From NCBI RefSeq assembly GCF_038622445.1, contig NZ_CP152019.1, positions 867,501 to 931,500 of the forward strand: a DNA stretch of 64,000 nt, in the 5' to 3' direction. The position numbers and the translations under genes are program-made. Within the stretch, counting starts at the first letter, position 1. Every line of letters begins with the position of its first letter. Below are positions 46,623 through 55,649 of this stretch, one piece after another. The notes beneath the pieces are model-generated. The model ran no database searches and was not told where the DNA came from. It saw only the letters and a program-made list of their open reading frames with translations. The stretch is from Sporosarcina sp. FSL K6-1522. Its GTDB lineage: Bacteria; Bacillota; Bacilli; Bacillales_A; Planococcaceae.

Positions 46623-47495
46623 GTGAACGAAGAGGCGCAATATGCACAATTCCTCCGGATTGAACAATTATATGAGTGGGGTCGTTTGGAAGAAGCTATT
46701 AGAGAGACGGAAAACTATATTCAACAATACCCTGAAGATGCGGATGGCTATGCCACACTCAGTAAAATCTATTTACAGCAAGATGACTTCAAAAAGGCTT
46801 TGCATTGGTCACTAGAAGCATTGAGGAAAGATCCAGAAAATGAGGTTGCATGGGCAACTAGGGTAGGGACGCTGTATACGGAGAGAAAATATGATGAAAC
46901 GATGACTGCAATCCAAGAAGCTTTAACACTGTTTCCAGAAGAAGGGTATTATTATTTTTTAGAAGGTAACATTTATAATCAACGCGGGGATTTTAAGAAG
47001 GCGAAAGAGGCCTTTCTTGTCGCTTTAAAAATTGAACCTTCTAATGCAATGTATCTTGCAAATTACGGTTATGTTGAAAGTATATTGGGGAACCAAGAAC
47101 TTGCTCTTCAAGCGGAGGAACAAGCGTTGCAACTAGATCCAGAGAATCCAACGGCCTTTATGTATTTGGCTTGGGCAGCAAACGAAAGAGGAGATTACGC
47201 ACAGGCGTTGTTCTATTTAGAAAGTGCGGTCCGATTAAAACCTGATAGTCAACAACTCAGAGAAGAGTATTTGGAGATTTTACAAAAGCAATACAAAGTG
47301 TACCAATGGTTCTTGGTGCCGGCAAGATGGTTATCGAAAGTGAAACCAATTGTTTTATTTATTTCGTGGTTTGCCGCTTGGATATTATTTAAGCCGCTTG
47401 TCATTGTCTTTCTTATTTTATATGTTGCTGCTCATTGGACAACAAAAATGATTGTCAATGTAAAAGTGTTTGGCAAACCATTTGTAAAGGTGTAA
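46623..47495 (+). CDS. TPR-repeat protein with C-terminal membrane anchor
   Basis: 290 residues. About six tetratricopeptide repeats span residues 10-215 (for example ATLSKIYLQQDDFKKALHWS and LANYGYVESILGNQELALQA), then two hydrophobic segments near 235-275 anchor it in the membrane. The start is GTG at 46623, with a G-rich site just upstream; a GTG three codons earlier is an alternative. It is tightly linked to the AAA+ gene, so a membrane-tethered adaptor that presents substrates to the ATPase is a fair inference. Confidence 0.85.
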   Translation: MNEEAQYAQFLRIEQLYEWGRLEEAIRETENYIQQYPEDADGYATLSKIYLQQDDFKKALHWSLEALRKDPENEVAWATRVGTLYTERKYDETMTAIQEALTLFPEEGYYYFLEGNIYNQRGDFKKAKEAFLVALKIEPSNAMYLANYGYVESILGNQELALQAEEQALQLDPENPTAFMYLAWAANERGDYAQALFYLESAVRLKPDSQQLREEYLEILQKQYKVYQWFLVPARWLSKVKPIVLFISWFAAWILFKPLVIVFLILYVAAHWTTKMIVNVKVFGKPFVKV

Positions 47496-47647
47496 ATAAT
47501 GCTAGGCGATTGTTGTGTAGGTGACTGCAATCTTTACAGTTATCAATTTATCTTCATTCAGCAAATCTTTTTGTACTGAGAGCGAAGCGTCAGCTACAGA
47601 AAACTCCCACCTCGATAGGTGGCGAGATAAATGTGGTTTTGTTTCCT

Positions 47648-47836
47648 GTTCAGTGGGTGTTCAAACACCCGCTGAACGAAGATAAAGCCTCCGGTGGATG
47701 TCACAGATTTTTTAGGGGAGCTAAGAAGGCAGTCTAAGTGCGCGACGTCCTGTCGCGCACTTAGACTGCATGACCAACATCCTGTTGGCCCCGAGCTCGA
47801 AAAAAATCTGGAAGCAATTACGCCGAGGCGTAATTG
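47648..47836. repeat. Multi-hairpin structured intergenic element
   Basis: Four consecutive hairpins lie in the gap 47496-47958: 47648-47677 (arms GTTCAGTGGGTGT/ACACCCGCTGAAC); 47729-47769 (18 bases, loop GTCCT); 47774-47788 (CCAAC/GTTGG, loop ATCCT); 47815-47836 (CAATTACGCC/GGCGTAATTG). The middle two are enclosed by CAGATTTTTT (47704-47713) and AAAAAATCTG (47801-47810). There is no coding frame. The rest of the gap shows nothing else. Confidence 0.8.
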
Positions 47837-47958
47837 ATATAGTCTTAAATACCAATACTGAAAAGTCCTCGATGATTTTTGGTCGAAGGGCTTTTTGGGT
47901 TAGTGGAATATAGTTGTCATATTCTTATGTAAATCAAAGGAGTCTTCCAATTCTCTTT

Positions 47959-50570
47959 ATGCTAAAGTTAAAGCAAAGATGGAGATTATTTGCAGTTGCG
48001 GTTTTATTCGTTATGTTCCTTACGGGCTTGCGTTTATTTTGGATAACGGCTTTTAAGGATGCAGATCAACCACAAATTGTAGGTGGAGAACTGGATTTAC
48101 GAAACTGGGATTTTTCAGAGAATCCATCTATTACGTTAGATGGTGACTGGACGTTCAATCCTTATACATGGTTTGGAGATGGCGAGGATACGGATGTGAA
48201 AGAGCCGCAGCCTATTACCGTTCCAGGAAATTGGGATGCTTCGTTGAACCCGGAAGATCCTAACCCGTACGGTTATGGTTCGTATTGTTTACGCATTCTC
48301 GTTAATCCGGCAATCGATTCAATCTATGGCATTCGGATTTCCGGTGTTCGAAGTGCGTCGTGTACGGAAACGGGCAGTTGCTAGAGAAATCAGGGGGAGG
48401 GGAAAGTGAGGAAGATTCGGTTGGGTGGAATATCCCTTACTCCTCGTCCTTATTCATGAATGATGACGGTGTAATTGAGGTGGTAATCCAAGCGTCAAAC
48501 TTTCAGGCACCCGATAGAGGTGGGCTGATTCAATCGGTTAAGTTTGGAACGAAAGATGCCATTGCATGAGAGGTCAGACTCCCTGAGAACTTACAACTTA
48601 TCACTGCTGTTATATTTTTAGTACATGCGTTATTCGCCTGTATATTATTCTTTGTAGGATTTAAGGATAAAAGGTTGCTGTATTTTGCGATGGCAGCAGT
48701 CGGCATGATGCTCTACAACCTATTGGCAAGTGATGAACAAATTTTACTAGACTGGCTCCCACTTGGTTACAGTTGGGCATTTAAGGTGACTTGTCTTTCT
48801 TTGCTCGCATTGGCATTGTTGACGATTATTTTGCCCTTACAATACCTGTCTGTGATACCAAGCTTGTGTTTTGCAGTTGTAGTAGTTTCGGCTTTGTTCG
48901 CTGCGTTCGCATTGCTTCAAGCATCCTTTACAATCCATCATGGAAGTTTTTTGTTGATGATGTCTATCGTCTCGATGGGGCACCACTTTGTATGGTCGAA
49001 TATTTTTACCACAACGGGTATCAAAGTGATGTATTATCCATTTGACTTAATACTCTCCGTTGTTTGTTTGGTAGCTGTTTAGTTTAGACATTATCACCAA
49101 AACCATTTAGAAACGAAGAAACTGGCAAAGAAACTCCAACAGGCAGATAAATTTAAAGATGAAATTCTCGCCAATACTTCCCATGAACTTCGTAATCCGC
49201 TTCACGGCATATTGAATACGTCGCAAGCCGTGCTTGAGAGGGAAAGGCAGACATTGAGTACGAACAGTCTAACCGACATGGAAACCGTTTTATCCGTTGG
49301 GCGGCGTATGTCACTCATGTTAAATGATTTGCTTGACGTGACGAGTCTAAAGGAAGGTAGTCCGAAATTACAATCGAGGGATATGTAAAGGGGAAAAATG
49401 CTTATATTGTTATTTGGGATACAGGAATTGGTATGGACTTAGCATTTACTTTTACATTACCGATATCTGATGAACCGATTGTCGATGAGGTGGGGGCGTC
49501 CGATACTCTTATGGGGTTGGCAGTAGCTACGTCTTTCGACCAATATGAAGCTCAACAAGAATTTGTTGTGAATCGATCAAGAATACTCGTTGTAGACGAT
49601 AATCCGATTAACTTACAAGTCATTCATAGTATTCTTTTCGCAGACCGTTGTGACGTTTTGGCAGTAACAAGTGGTGAAAAAGCATTGGCGGCACTGCATG
49701 CAAAAGAATGGGATTTAGTCATTTCAGATGTCATGATGCCACAAATGTCTGGATATGAACTGACACAAATGATTCGTCAACGCTTTTCGATGACAGAACT
49801 TCCGATACTGCTGCTGACAGCTAGAAGTCGGCCAGCCTATATTGAAAATGGCTTTTTAGCAGGTGCTAATGATTATGTAACAAAGCCTGTGGATGCTTTA
49901 GAACTCAGGTCGAGAGTTCATGCTTAGACGAGTGTTACACAATCGATGCATGAGCGGTTACGAATGGAGCCGGCTTGGCTTCAGGCACAAATCTAGCCGC
50001 ATATCTTATTTAATGCATTGAATACGGTGATTGCTTTGAGTGAAATTGATTTAGAAAGAATGCGCAAGGTCTTGGAAGCCTTTAGTCGTTTGTTACGTGG
50101 GAAGTTTCAAGTTGATAATAGTAATGAGCTTGTTCCTATTGCCGAAGAGATCGGTCTTGTTCAGGACTATTTGTTGATTGAGCAGTAACGGTTTTTGCAA
50201 TCGTTTGCGTGTGAACTGGGAGATGGATGAGTGCCTAGATCTGCTGATTCCTCCATTGACGATTCAGCCGTTGGTCGAAAATGCGATACGTCATGGTCTG
50301 ATAGGTCGTGTAATAGGTGGCCAATTGACCATTCGCATTGCTGACCATGATACTTATGTGGAAATATCGGTTGAAGATGATGGCGTCGGGATAGATGAAG
50401 CTGTATTAAAAGGGTTATTAGCTAAAACGTCTAATTGTCAATCGGGCATCGGGTTGTTGAATACAGACCTTCGTATAAAGCGATTATTTGGCAAAGGTTT
50501 GCATATTACAAGCGAACTTAATCGTGGGACTACGGTATCTTTTATTGTTTATAAAGATTGTAGAAGATAA
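47959..50570 (+). pseudogene. Decayed hybrid sensor kinase (7TMR-DISM, HisKA, receiver, LytS-type kinase)
   Basis: A single former gene can be followed through several phases: a membrane-anchored 7TMR-DISM extracellular part with ITVPGNWD, a frameshift near 48350, membrane helices to 49082, a HisKA box TSHELRNPLHG, a truncated HATPase (only DTGIGMD remains near 49420), a receiver domain (VVDDNPINL, phospho-Asp in DVMMPQMSG), a LytS-like box QI-stop-PHILFNALNTV, and a final HATPase (QPLVENAIRHG). Stops interrupt it at 48567, 49080, 49386, 49925, about 49994 and 50186. It cannot make a full-length protein. Confidence 0.92.
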
Positions 50571-50606
50571 CGATTCAATTACCGGTTAGATAGTATGTTG
50601 TGATTT

Positions 50607-50637
50607 CCCGCTATAACATGAATCCTGTTATAGCGGG
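50607..50637. terminator. Hairpin after the kinase pseudogene
   Basis: CCCGCTATAACA and TGTTATAGCGGG form a perfect 12-base stem with a seven-base loop. No T run follows. It lies 65 bases before the next gene. Confidence 0.6.
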
Positions 50638-50701
50638 AGATCGACATACAACAAATTGTGAAATAGACATGCTATGATAAGGTACTTGGAGGTGAAAAGA
50701 G

Positions 50702-51352
50702 ATGGATACTCGTTTAACAACAAAAGAAAAGCTACTAAATTTATTGAAAAAAGAGACTGAAATGACAGTAAGTCAGATGGCGCAAGCGTTGGGAATTACT
50801 GAAATGGCCGTCAGAAAACATTTGAATATCCTTGAAAGGGACTCTTTTATCCATATCTCTGAACTAAAACAACCTCTAGGACGACCCGTTCAAGTTTTTT
50901 CATTAACATCGCAAGCAGATGTACTTTTCCCGAAGAGTTATGATAATCTTACTGTTGATTTTCTGAATGATCTTCAGACGCTTCAAGGAAATGATATCAT
51001 TGACCAGCTATTTGAAAAGAGGCGTCAAAGACTAGCCGACAATTACTCTTCTTATATGAAAAACACCTTATCCAATGAAGAAATGGTGGAAACGCTGAAG
51101 AATATTCAAGTCAAAAAAGGTTATATGGCTGATGTGATTAAAATAGATGACAACAAGTTTGAGTTGATTGAACATAATTGCCCTATTTTTGAGGTAGCTA
51201 AAAACTTTGAGCAAGCCTGTAATTGTGAGACGAACATGTTTAAAGAAGTGTTAAATACGAGTGGTGTACGACGGACAAGCTGTAAGGCTGATGGGGATAA
51301 CCATTGCCATTTTCTTATTGAATTTACCGCGGATCATGGAAGGTCATCTTAA
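50702..51352 (+). CDS. HTH regulator with Cys-rich C-terminal domain (SufR-like)
   Basis: 216 residues. An N-terminal winged helix (about 5-70, MTVSQMAQALGITEMAVRKHL) is followed by a C-terminal domain with clustered cysteines: C-x12-C-x-C-x18-C-x7-C between about 160 and 202. SufR and related regulators bind an Fe-S cluster with similarly placed cysteines, although the exact spacing differs. The next gene is superoxide dismutase, so a redox or iron-sulphur sensing role is plausible. Direct control of sodA is only inferred. GGAGGTG precedes the ATG. Confidence 0.82.
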   Translation: MDTRLTTKEKLLNLLKKETEMTVSQMAQALGITEMAVRKHLNILERDSFIHISELKQPLGRPVQVFSLTSQADVLFPKSYDNLTVDFLNDLQTLQGNDIIDQLFEKRRQRLADNYSSYMKNTLSNEEMVETLKNIQVKKGYMADVIKIDDNKFELIEHNCPIFEVAKNFEQACNCETNMFKEVLNTSGVRRTSCKADGDNHCHFLIEFTADHGRSS

Positions 51353-51518
51353 TAGGAGAGTGGCCTTTTTGCGTTTCTTGAATATAGTGGATAGGTGTAT
51401 GCAGGCAACTCGATTGACTTTCACTAATCGCTTATTCTATTATCATGATAGACACTTAATATACTAAAAGGTTTATAAAGTATATTAAATGAATGATAAA
51501 TATTAGGGGGACTTTAAA

Positions 51519-52142
51519 ATGACTATATTTACACTACCAGCACTACCGTACGGTTTCGATGCGTTAGAGCCAGTTATCGATCAGCAAACGATGGAAATCC
51601 ATCATGGCAAACATCATCAGGCGTATGTGAACAATCTCAATGCTGCACTTGAAGGGCATGAAGAGTTAAGCGGTAAAACGCTAGAGCAACTACTGGCAAA
51701 TATCGATGCGCTACCTGAATCTATCCGTGCAGCTGTTAGAAATAATGGAGGCGGTCATTTCAACCACTCATTATTCTGGGAATTGCTTGCCGCTCCATCG
51801 GAAAACAACGTACCAACAGGTGACTTAGCAGCAGCGATTGATAAACGTTTCGGCAGTTTTGATAAGTTCAAGGAAGAATTTGCGAAAGCAGGAGCAACTC
51901 GATTTGGTTCTGGTTGGGCTTGGTTAGTTGTCAATTCCGACAAACAAATCGAGGTAACAAGCACACCAAACCAAGACAGCCCAATTATGACAGGCGAAAC
52001 AGCAATCCTAGGTCTCGACGTTTGGGAGCATGCTTATTACCTTGCGTATCAAAACAGAAGACCTGATTATATTGCAAACTTCTTTAAAATTGTGAACTGG
52101 GATGCAGTTTCTGCGAAGTATGAGCAAGCGTTGAATAACTAA
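51519..52142 (+). CDS. sodA: Superoxide dismutase, Mn/Fe family
   Basis: 207 residues. The metal ligands are in [23 protein letters not shown], and [20 protein letters not shown], with the usual Asp and His. The N-terminus [15 protein letters not shown] is typical. Mn is the likely metal in a Bacillales species, though Fe cannot be excluded by eye. GGGGG upstream precedes the ATG. A terminator follows. Confidence 0.96.
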   Translation: MTIFTLPALPYGFDALEPVIDQQTMEIHHGKHHQAYVNNLNAALEGHEELSGKTLEQLLANIDALPESIRAAVRNNGGGHFNHSLFWELLAAPSENNVPTGDLAAAIDKRFGSFDKFKEEFAKAGATRFGSGWAWLVVNSDKQIEVTSTPNQDSPIMTGETAILGLDVWEHAYYLAYQNRRPDYIANFFKIVNWDAVSAKYEQALNN

Positions 52143-52151
52143 TCACTCACG

Positions 52152-52190
52152 ACAGGATAAGTGGCCTTTTAGGTGCTTATCCTGTTTATT
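52152..52190 (+). terminator. sodA terminator
   Basis: ACAGGATAAG and CTTATCCTGT pair around a 14-base loop and are followed by a short T-rich tract. Confidence 0.75.
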
Positions 52191-52260
52191 AAAAATGAAG
52201 GATATTGGCAGTGTTCTAAAGAAGGGTTAAAGAATCAATTATATTTAAGGGAGTGATAGA

Positions 52261-52758
52261 ATGCAGAGTAATTCTGAGAAAACGAACGCTTTCAAGGACG
52301 CGATGGCGAATTATCCTACTGGTGTGACCGTTGTGACCGCAATCGATGACAATAATAACCCAATTGGCTTAACGGTGAATTCGTTTGCATCGGTGTCATT
52401 GGATCCATTGCTTGTTTTGTGGTCCATTGATAAGAGAGTCTCTACGTATGAAACATTTAAAAAGATTGATCGGTTTGCCATTAATTTATTAGCCGATAAT
52501 CAAGAAGATATTGCTTCTTTATTCGCAAGAAGTCATCAAGACCGGTTTGCCAATTGTGATTGGTCTCTATCGCAGCATCAATTACCCATTATTAAAGAGG
52601 CAATGGCATCATTACAATGCAAGACCTTTAAACAAATCGAGGCAGGAGATCATACGATTTTGATTGGAGAAATCATTGCCATTGATGTTGACAAGAAAGG
52701 GCCTCTTGTTTATCACGGAAGAAAGATGGGTGCACTGCCAGCTAGTTTTCATAAGTAA
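52261..52758 (+). CDS. Flavin reductase-like (HpaC/DIM6) protein
   Basis: 165 residues. FKDAMANYPTGVTVVTAIDD, GLTVNSFASVSLDPLLVLWSID and HTILIGEIIAIDVD are the flavin-reductase-domain signature of small NAD(P)H:flavin oxidoreductases that serve two-component monooxygenases. No monooxygenase is adjacent, but remnants of a ferredoxin lie just downstream. GGGAGTG precedes the ATG. Confidence 0.9.
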   Translation: MQSNSEKTNAFKDAMANYPTGVTVVTAIDDNNNPIGLTVNSFASVSLDPLLVLWSIDKRVSTYETFKKIDRFAINLLADNQEDIASLFARSHQDRFANCDWSLSQHQLPIIKEAMASLQCKTFKQIEAGDHTILIGEIIAIDVDKKGPLVYHGRKMGALPASFHK

Positions 52759-52774
52759 CTAGGAAAGGGGGGGA

Positions 52775-52900
52775 ATGGCATTTGGTATAACTTCAGAGTG
52801 TATAACGGAACGCGCAGCGGATTGCGTGGAAGTGTGTCCCGTGGATTGTATCGCGCTTGGCGACAATCAGTTTCTTATCGATCCAAATACTAGTCGTTGA
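52775..52900 (+). pseudogene. Ferredoxin, 5' fragment
   Basis: 41 codons give MAFGITSECITERAADCVEV then a CPVDC motif and IDPN before the frame ends. The cysteine pattern C-x7-C-x3-C-x3-C is the front of a seven-iron-type ferredoxin, normally about 80-110 residues. AGGAAAGGGGGG precedes it. The sequence jumps into another gene after about 52888, so the second cluster is missing. Confidence 0.8.
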
Positions 52901-53186
52901 TACCACGCTAGAGGAATTTAGTGCAACTGGCGGAGTGGAAGATTATTACGGAGCGGTGTTTTATAAATATCCGAATGCCGCTAGTGAGTTGAAGGTTGGA
53001 CAGCGTGTGAAGGTAGAAGATACCGGTATGATTTTGTATTCCTATCCAAGACAGGGAAGTGCGAAGTATGTGGAAGTCCTTCCTGAATACAAGCCAGAAA
53101 ATGCGACTCTCTCGGAATCAGCGGTCATTGTCAAAGCGATTGAAATGGCGAAAGACAAGTCAGATGGTACGACGATTATTCGTTGA
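52887..53186 (+). pseudogene. DUF3221-like protein, 3' fragment
   Basis: From ATACTAGTC the phase reads ILVVDTTLEEFSATG, then EDYYGAVFYKYPNAASELKV, VGQRVKVEDTGMILYSYPRQG, typical of DUF3221 (YobA-like) proteins, to a stop at 53186. The N-terminal half, including any signal peptide, is missing. It is joined directly to the ferredoxin fragment. Confidence 0.75.
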
Positions 53187-53298
53187 ATTGTGTTTGATGA
53201 CGTGGCGACTAGTTGGAAGGTAGTTGTTATACAGGGAGAGGAAGAATATGAGTTTGTCATCAAAAATGCGTGACTGTCAGGATATGCAAGCACGTGAG

Positions 53299-53323
53299 CC
53301 CTTGATTAAATCAAGGGTTTTTC
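53299..53323 (+). terminator. Terminator
   Basis: CCCTTGAT, loop TAA, ATCAAGGG, then T5. It lies in the gene-free stretch 53187-53572, which otherwise has only a second terminator. Confidence 0.8.
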
Positions 53324-53426
53324 TATTAATAGTTATGCATGTAAATCGACTGGGAGTTTTCCGTTTGTGAAAAAAGGAAAACGTAGTTTGGGGTTATTGT
53401 AACAAGTAATACTCAGTTATTTAACT

Positions 53427-53459
53427 AAAACCATCGTGTTCAAATGGCACGATGGTTTT
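53427..53459. terminator. Bidirectional terminator
   Basis: AAAACCATCGTG and CACGATGGTTTT pair around a nine-base loop, with A and T runs on the two arms. It may serve the TSUP gene from the right. Confidence 0.8.
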
Positions 53460-53572
53460 AGGGGTTATTAGAAAACGATTTCACTTTTATCGAGTTGTTG
53501 TGGACATGCTTTTGACAGTCTCATTAGGAATGCTATGGAGTTCTCGAATTCACTCGCTATCGCAGGGAACCT

Positions 53573-54301
53573 CTATGATAATGAACTTAAGCTTTCAACC
53601 AAAAGGAAAACACCTGTGCAAATTAGCAAAGCATAGATAAACACTCTAAAAAGCCGTTGGTTGAGCTTGTGGAAAATCATTTGCCCTATGAATAATCCTA
53701 TCAATGCGACTGGAACGGCATATAGACTAGATTGCCAGATGATTTTATGGGTCCCCATAATGGTAATTTGTGTGATCAAACTAATGGAATAGATAAAGAG
53801 ATAAAAAGCCAAGGCAGTTGCACGTAACTTCGCCTTTTCAGTGTTGGTTCCCGTAAAGTAGAGCAATAGCGGAGGGCCGGGCATACCGATACTTGTTGTT
53901 AGTACACCTGAGATTCCGCCGACAATGAAGTCTCTAACAGATGTAGGTTTAATTTGTACATTACACATTAATAGCACGGTTAATACTAAAAGAAGGATAC
54001 TAATCCCTAATTTTAACGTATTGATATTCATTGAAATAAAGACGAGTAGCCCTAAAGGTGCTCCAATGATACTTCCTATAATAAACCTTTTGAATAGCCT
54101 AAAATCCACATCGTTGTATACTTTAAAAATCAAAGCAAATGAGATTAGTAACGATAGAATGATGTTTATTTGGATAGCTTCCTGCGGTAAAAATAGCATG
54201 AGTAAAAAAGGTGTCGCCATAATGGAGAAGCCAAACCCTGTGCTTGCTTGTAGGATAGAAGCCGTCATGATGATACATAAGAATACGAACCAGTTTTCCA
54301 A
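53573..54301 (-). CDS. TauE/SafE (TSUP) family permease
   Basis: 242 residues with about eight helices. ILQASTGFGFSIMATPFLL and the second-half motif GVLTTSIGMPGPPLLLYF are the duplicated TSUP signature. Members move sulphite, sulphoacetate or other organic anions; the substrate here is unknown. TTG 54301 was chosen because AGGAGG lies upstream at a proper distance, while a longer frame starts before that site. A -10 GATAAT with TTATGC extension lies at 54350-54355. Confidence 0.85.
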   Translation of the reverse strand: MENWFVFLCIIMTASILQASTGFGFSIMATPFLLMLFLPQEAIQINIILSLLISFALIFKVYNDVDFRLFKRFIIGSIIGAPLGLLVFISMNINTLKLGISILLLVLTVLLMCNVQIKPTSVRDFIVGGISGVLTTSIGMPGPPLLLYFTGTNTEKAKLRATALAFYLFIYSISLITQITIMGTHKIIWQSSLYAVPVALIGLFIGQMIFHKLNQRLFRVFIYALLICTGVFLLVESLSSLS

Positions 54302-54510
54302 AACGTACCTCCTGTTGGTGGAACTCATTTCAAAAAAGCTTATACTCATATTATCGCATAACTCATTGTAATTACTGGACTTATTTGAATTTATGAAGTC
54401 GCATCATACACGCAAATGCCTAAAAGTGAGCACGAGGCAACATTAACAGGCAGTGTAAGGTTCGCATAAGTTATATAGATATCAGTTTAACGAGTAACGG
54501 AGGGAATGGA

Positions 54511-54999
54511 ATGGCGAATTTTCAAGCGTTTAGTGGCATTGTGACGATGATTGATGATTTTTCAATTGGGCAAAATAATGAAGCTGGTTGTTATAAATTA
54601 TTGTCCGTAGATGACGGATACGGGTCATCTGTCAATTTTGTCGTCGCACCTACGACGTATTTTGTAGACCATGTAATGGTAGCGGTAGGGGATCGAATTA
54701 CGGGTTTTTATGATGGAAATGCGCCGACACCTCTCATATATCCCCCGCAATTTCGAGCAATTGTCATAGCCAAAGATACACCTTATCAGAATGTCAAAGT
54801 AGATTATTTTAATAGGCAGCTGGTAAGTAGCGACGGCATGTTACAATTAACGATGTCCCCGCATACGCAAATTGTATTGGAAAATGGGCAAGCGTTTACG
54901 GGCAATATCGCCAACCGAAATTTAATCGTTGTCTATGGTGCGACTACTAGAAGTATTCCAGCTCAAACGACGCCTTCTAAAATTATTGTGATGTGTTAG
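54511..54999 (+). CDS. Conserved protein of unknown function
   Basis: 162 residues without signal peptide or membrane segment. It seems to consist of two beta-rich halves, about 1-80 (FSGIVTMIDDF, GSSVNFVVAPTTYFV, VGDRITGFYDGNAPTPLIY) and 85-160 (VSSDGMLQLTMSPHTQIV, NLIVVYGATTRS), that look like a repeated fold. The tract NAPTPLIYPPQF recurs in small Bacillales/Clostridia proteins of unknown role. AACGGAGGG precedes the ATG. It has no operon partner. Confidence 0.75.
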   Translation: MANFQAFSGIVTMIDDFSIGQNNEAGCYKLLSVDDGYGSSVNFVVAPTTYFVDHVMVAVGDRITGFYDGNAPTPLIYPPQFRAIVIAKDTPYQNVKVDYFNRQLVSSDGMLQLTMSPHTQIVLENGQAFTGNIANRNLIVVYGATTRSIPAQTTPSKIIVMC

Positions 55000-55090
55000 A
55001 TTGGCGGAAATGTGAAAAGCATAAAAGTAAACAAGAGGGTGCTGAATTGGGCGCTCTTTTTGTATTTAGGAGAATCAGGATTGATTTACC

Positions 55091-55123
55091 TTGACTGTTT
55101 ATCACTTGCGTGGTAAAGTGATA
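55091..55123 (+). promoter_or_regulatory. marR promoter and operator
   Basis: TTGACT (55091-55096), 17 bases, TAAAGT (55114-55119). The inverted repeat TATCACTT (55100-55107) and AAGTGATA (55116-55123) lies between and over the -10, so a bound repressor would block the promoter. A further TATCACTT half site is at 55609-55616, upstream of the next gene. Confidence 0.75.
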
Positions 55124-55152
55124 GTAGTGTTAGTGATGGGGAGGTAAACGAG

Positions 55153-55596
55153 ATGCGTAATAATACGATTGGCTCGCTCATTTGGTTACGCTTAATGCGT
55201 TTTACAAACCAGAGCAACCAACTGTCGAATGATTTTTTAAAGCGTTTTGAGTTAACAACGGCACAATTTGATGTGCTTGTACAAATTCAGATATACCAGC
55301 CACTGACGCAAAGTGAGTTAGCAGACAAGGTGACGGTGACGCAAGGTGGCATTTCACGCATGCTTGCGAGGCTTGAAAAAGAAGGTTACATTGTACGCAA
55401 GCAAGACTGGAAAACAAAAATGATTAGCTTAACGGACAAAGCAGAGGCTGTTTTAGAAGAAGCAATGCCCGCTCAACTAGCATTTCAATCATCTTTTTTT
55501 GAAGATGTATTAACCAAAGAAGAAGAAAAAACTTTATATACATTAATGACACGTGTTCATAAGCACAGTCAAAAAAAAGAATTACCGCCAGAGTGA
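55153..55596 (+). CDS. MarR-family transcriptional regulator
   Basis: 147 residues. The winged helix spans about 35-105 ([56 protein letters not shown]). It carries no cysteine, so a thiol-based OhrR/YodB-type sensing is unlikely; ligand binding as in MhqR fits better. It precedes a ring-cleavage/flavin-enzyme cluster and probably represses it together with itself. GGGGAGG lies upstream. Confidence 0.92.
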   Translation: MRNNTIGSLIWLRLMRFTNQSNQLSNDFLKRFELTTAQFDVLVQIQIYQPLTQSELADKVTVTQGGISRMLARLEKEGYIVRKQDWKTKMISLTDKAEAVLEEAMPAQLAFQSSFFEDVLTKEEEKTLYTLMTRVHKHSQKKELPPE

Positions 55597-55649
55597 TTTT
55601 TTTTACATTATCACTTGACTAATCAATTTAAAAAATAGGAGGAACTACT

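Noticed and set aside
47914..48384. A free-standing 156-residue membrane protein
   Set aside because: It is the first fragment of the decayed hybrid kinase; the next phases continue the same domain order.
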